From Flavobacteriales bacterium (GTDB lineage Bacteria > Bacteroidota > Bacteroidia > Flavobacteriales > BACL11): DNA of 21,970 bases. This document shows, one piece after another, positions 21,680 to 21,970 of this stretch (the first letter of the stretch is position 1; each line of letters starts with the position of its first letter). The translations under genes and the position numbers were made by a program. Location of the stretch: contig JABHQB010000029.1 in NCBI GenBank assembly GCA_018695965.1, positions 1-21,970 of the forward strand. Direction: 5' to 3'. The notes under the pieces were generated by a model. It did no database searches and had not been told where the DNA came from. It saw only the letters and a list, made by a program, of their open reading frames with translations.

Positions 21680-21970
21680 TTATATCTTTTTTATTGAAAT
21701 ATTGACCGAAATACCATCAACTAAGTCAACACTAACTTTATTATTATTTACAACATCAACAATATTAAGAGAATTTGCTAAAGTTTCCCCACAAATGTAA
21801 GATAAATTATTTGATATAGATGAATCAATTTTATCATTTTTTTCAACATCCACTTCAATCTTATCTGTCACTTCAAAATCATAATCTTTTCTGATATTTT
21901 GTATTCTATTTACTAACTCTCTTGCCAAACCTTCTTCTTTTAATTCTTCAGATAGAGTGACATCTAAAGC
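21680..21970 (-). CDS. ileS: Isoleucyl-tRNA synthetase, C-terminal end only
   Basis: The frame is open to the window edge, so the gene's start lies beyond 21970; 96 C-terminal residues are visible. The reading ALDVTLSEELKEEGLARELV, then NRIQNIRKDYDFEVTDKIEV, is the conserved C-terminal junction of Bacteroidota/eukaryote-type IleS, where anticodon-recognition helices meet a small terminal domain. IleS charges tRNA-Ile with isoleucine in the cytoplasm. dksA follows after 3 nt and lspA after it, the cluster expected downstream of ileS. The catalytic HIGH and KMSKS motifs lie outside the window. Confidence 0.93.
   Translation of the reverse strand, partial: ALDVTLSEELKEEGLARELVNRIQNIRKDYDFEVTDKIEVDVEKNDKIDSSISNNLSYICGETLANSLNIVDVVNNNKVSVDLVDGISVNISIKKI

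Noticed and set aside
1..21970. CRISPR array, riboswitch or transposon
   Set aside because: No regularly spaced repeats, no FMN-type leader before ribH, and no transposase or terminal repeats were found.

Overview
This is an AT-rich, densely packed chromosomal segment. It is most likely from a member of the Flavobacteriales (Bacteroidota). The evidence is the family make-up (RecF beside a DUF721/DciA-like protein, a TPR protein followed by ribH, ileS-dksA-lspA, a T9SS-era secreted lamin-tail protein), A-rich translation starts without Shine-Dalgarno sequences, heavy AGA use for Arg, and repeated copies of the Bacteroidota -7 promoter box TAnnTTTG. Nearly everything is housekeeping. I see no prophage, IS element, CRISPR array or defence island.

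Layout. 1-2210 (+): 3' part of dnaA, then a low-molecular-weight phosphatase and an RsmI-like methylase, tightly coupled and closed by a bidirectional terminator. 2267-4402 (-): an exported cyclophilin-FKBP fusion downstream of a DHH phosphoesterase. 4484-4900 (+): ndk. 4938-6319 (-): recF and a DUF721 gene. 6358-7620 (+): TPR membrane protein and ribH. 7684-7757: tRNA-Arg(TCT) with its own promoter and terminator. 7850-9705 (+): acyltransferase and glycosyltransferase with overlapping ends. 9793-10946 (-): aroQ and an unfamiliar lipoprotein. 10965-13031 (+): xerD and an MFS transporter. 13065-13149 (-): tRNA-Ser(TGA). 13168-13520: about 350 bp without a gene. 13521-13748 (-): small AT-hook-like protein, divergent from an RhlE-type DEAD-box helicase (13834-15096, +). 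15235-15714 (+): polyamine-type GNAT acetyltransferase. 15830-19929 (-): secreted lamin-tail protein with uvrC coupled behind it. 19979-20755 (+): sulfotransferase-like protein. 20758-21970 (-): lspA, dksA/traR-like and the 3' end of ileS.

Functional links are modest. DnaA, RecF and the DUF721 protein belong to replication and repair. UvrC is excision repair. XerD resolves chromosome dimers. IleS-DksA-LspA is a common bacterial cluster. Several genes lie in divergent pairs separated by short gaps with recognisable promoter boxes.

The most interesting signals are regulatory: a mirror-symmetric divergent promoter with nested palindromes at 13753-13805, face-to-face overlapping promoters between recF and the TPR gene, and four genes whose -7 box ends only 5-6 nt before the start codon, suggesting leaderless mRNAs. 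Secondary oddities are a decayed tRNA-like 3' end after the helicase gene, a protein-like 28-codon tail after the stop of the lipoprotein gene, and probable TTG starts for four genes. I did not find a convincing new multigene system.
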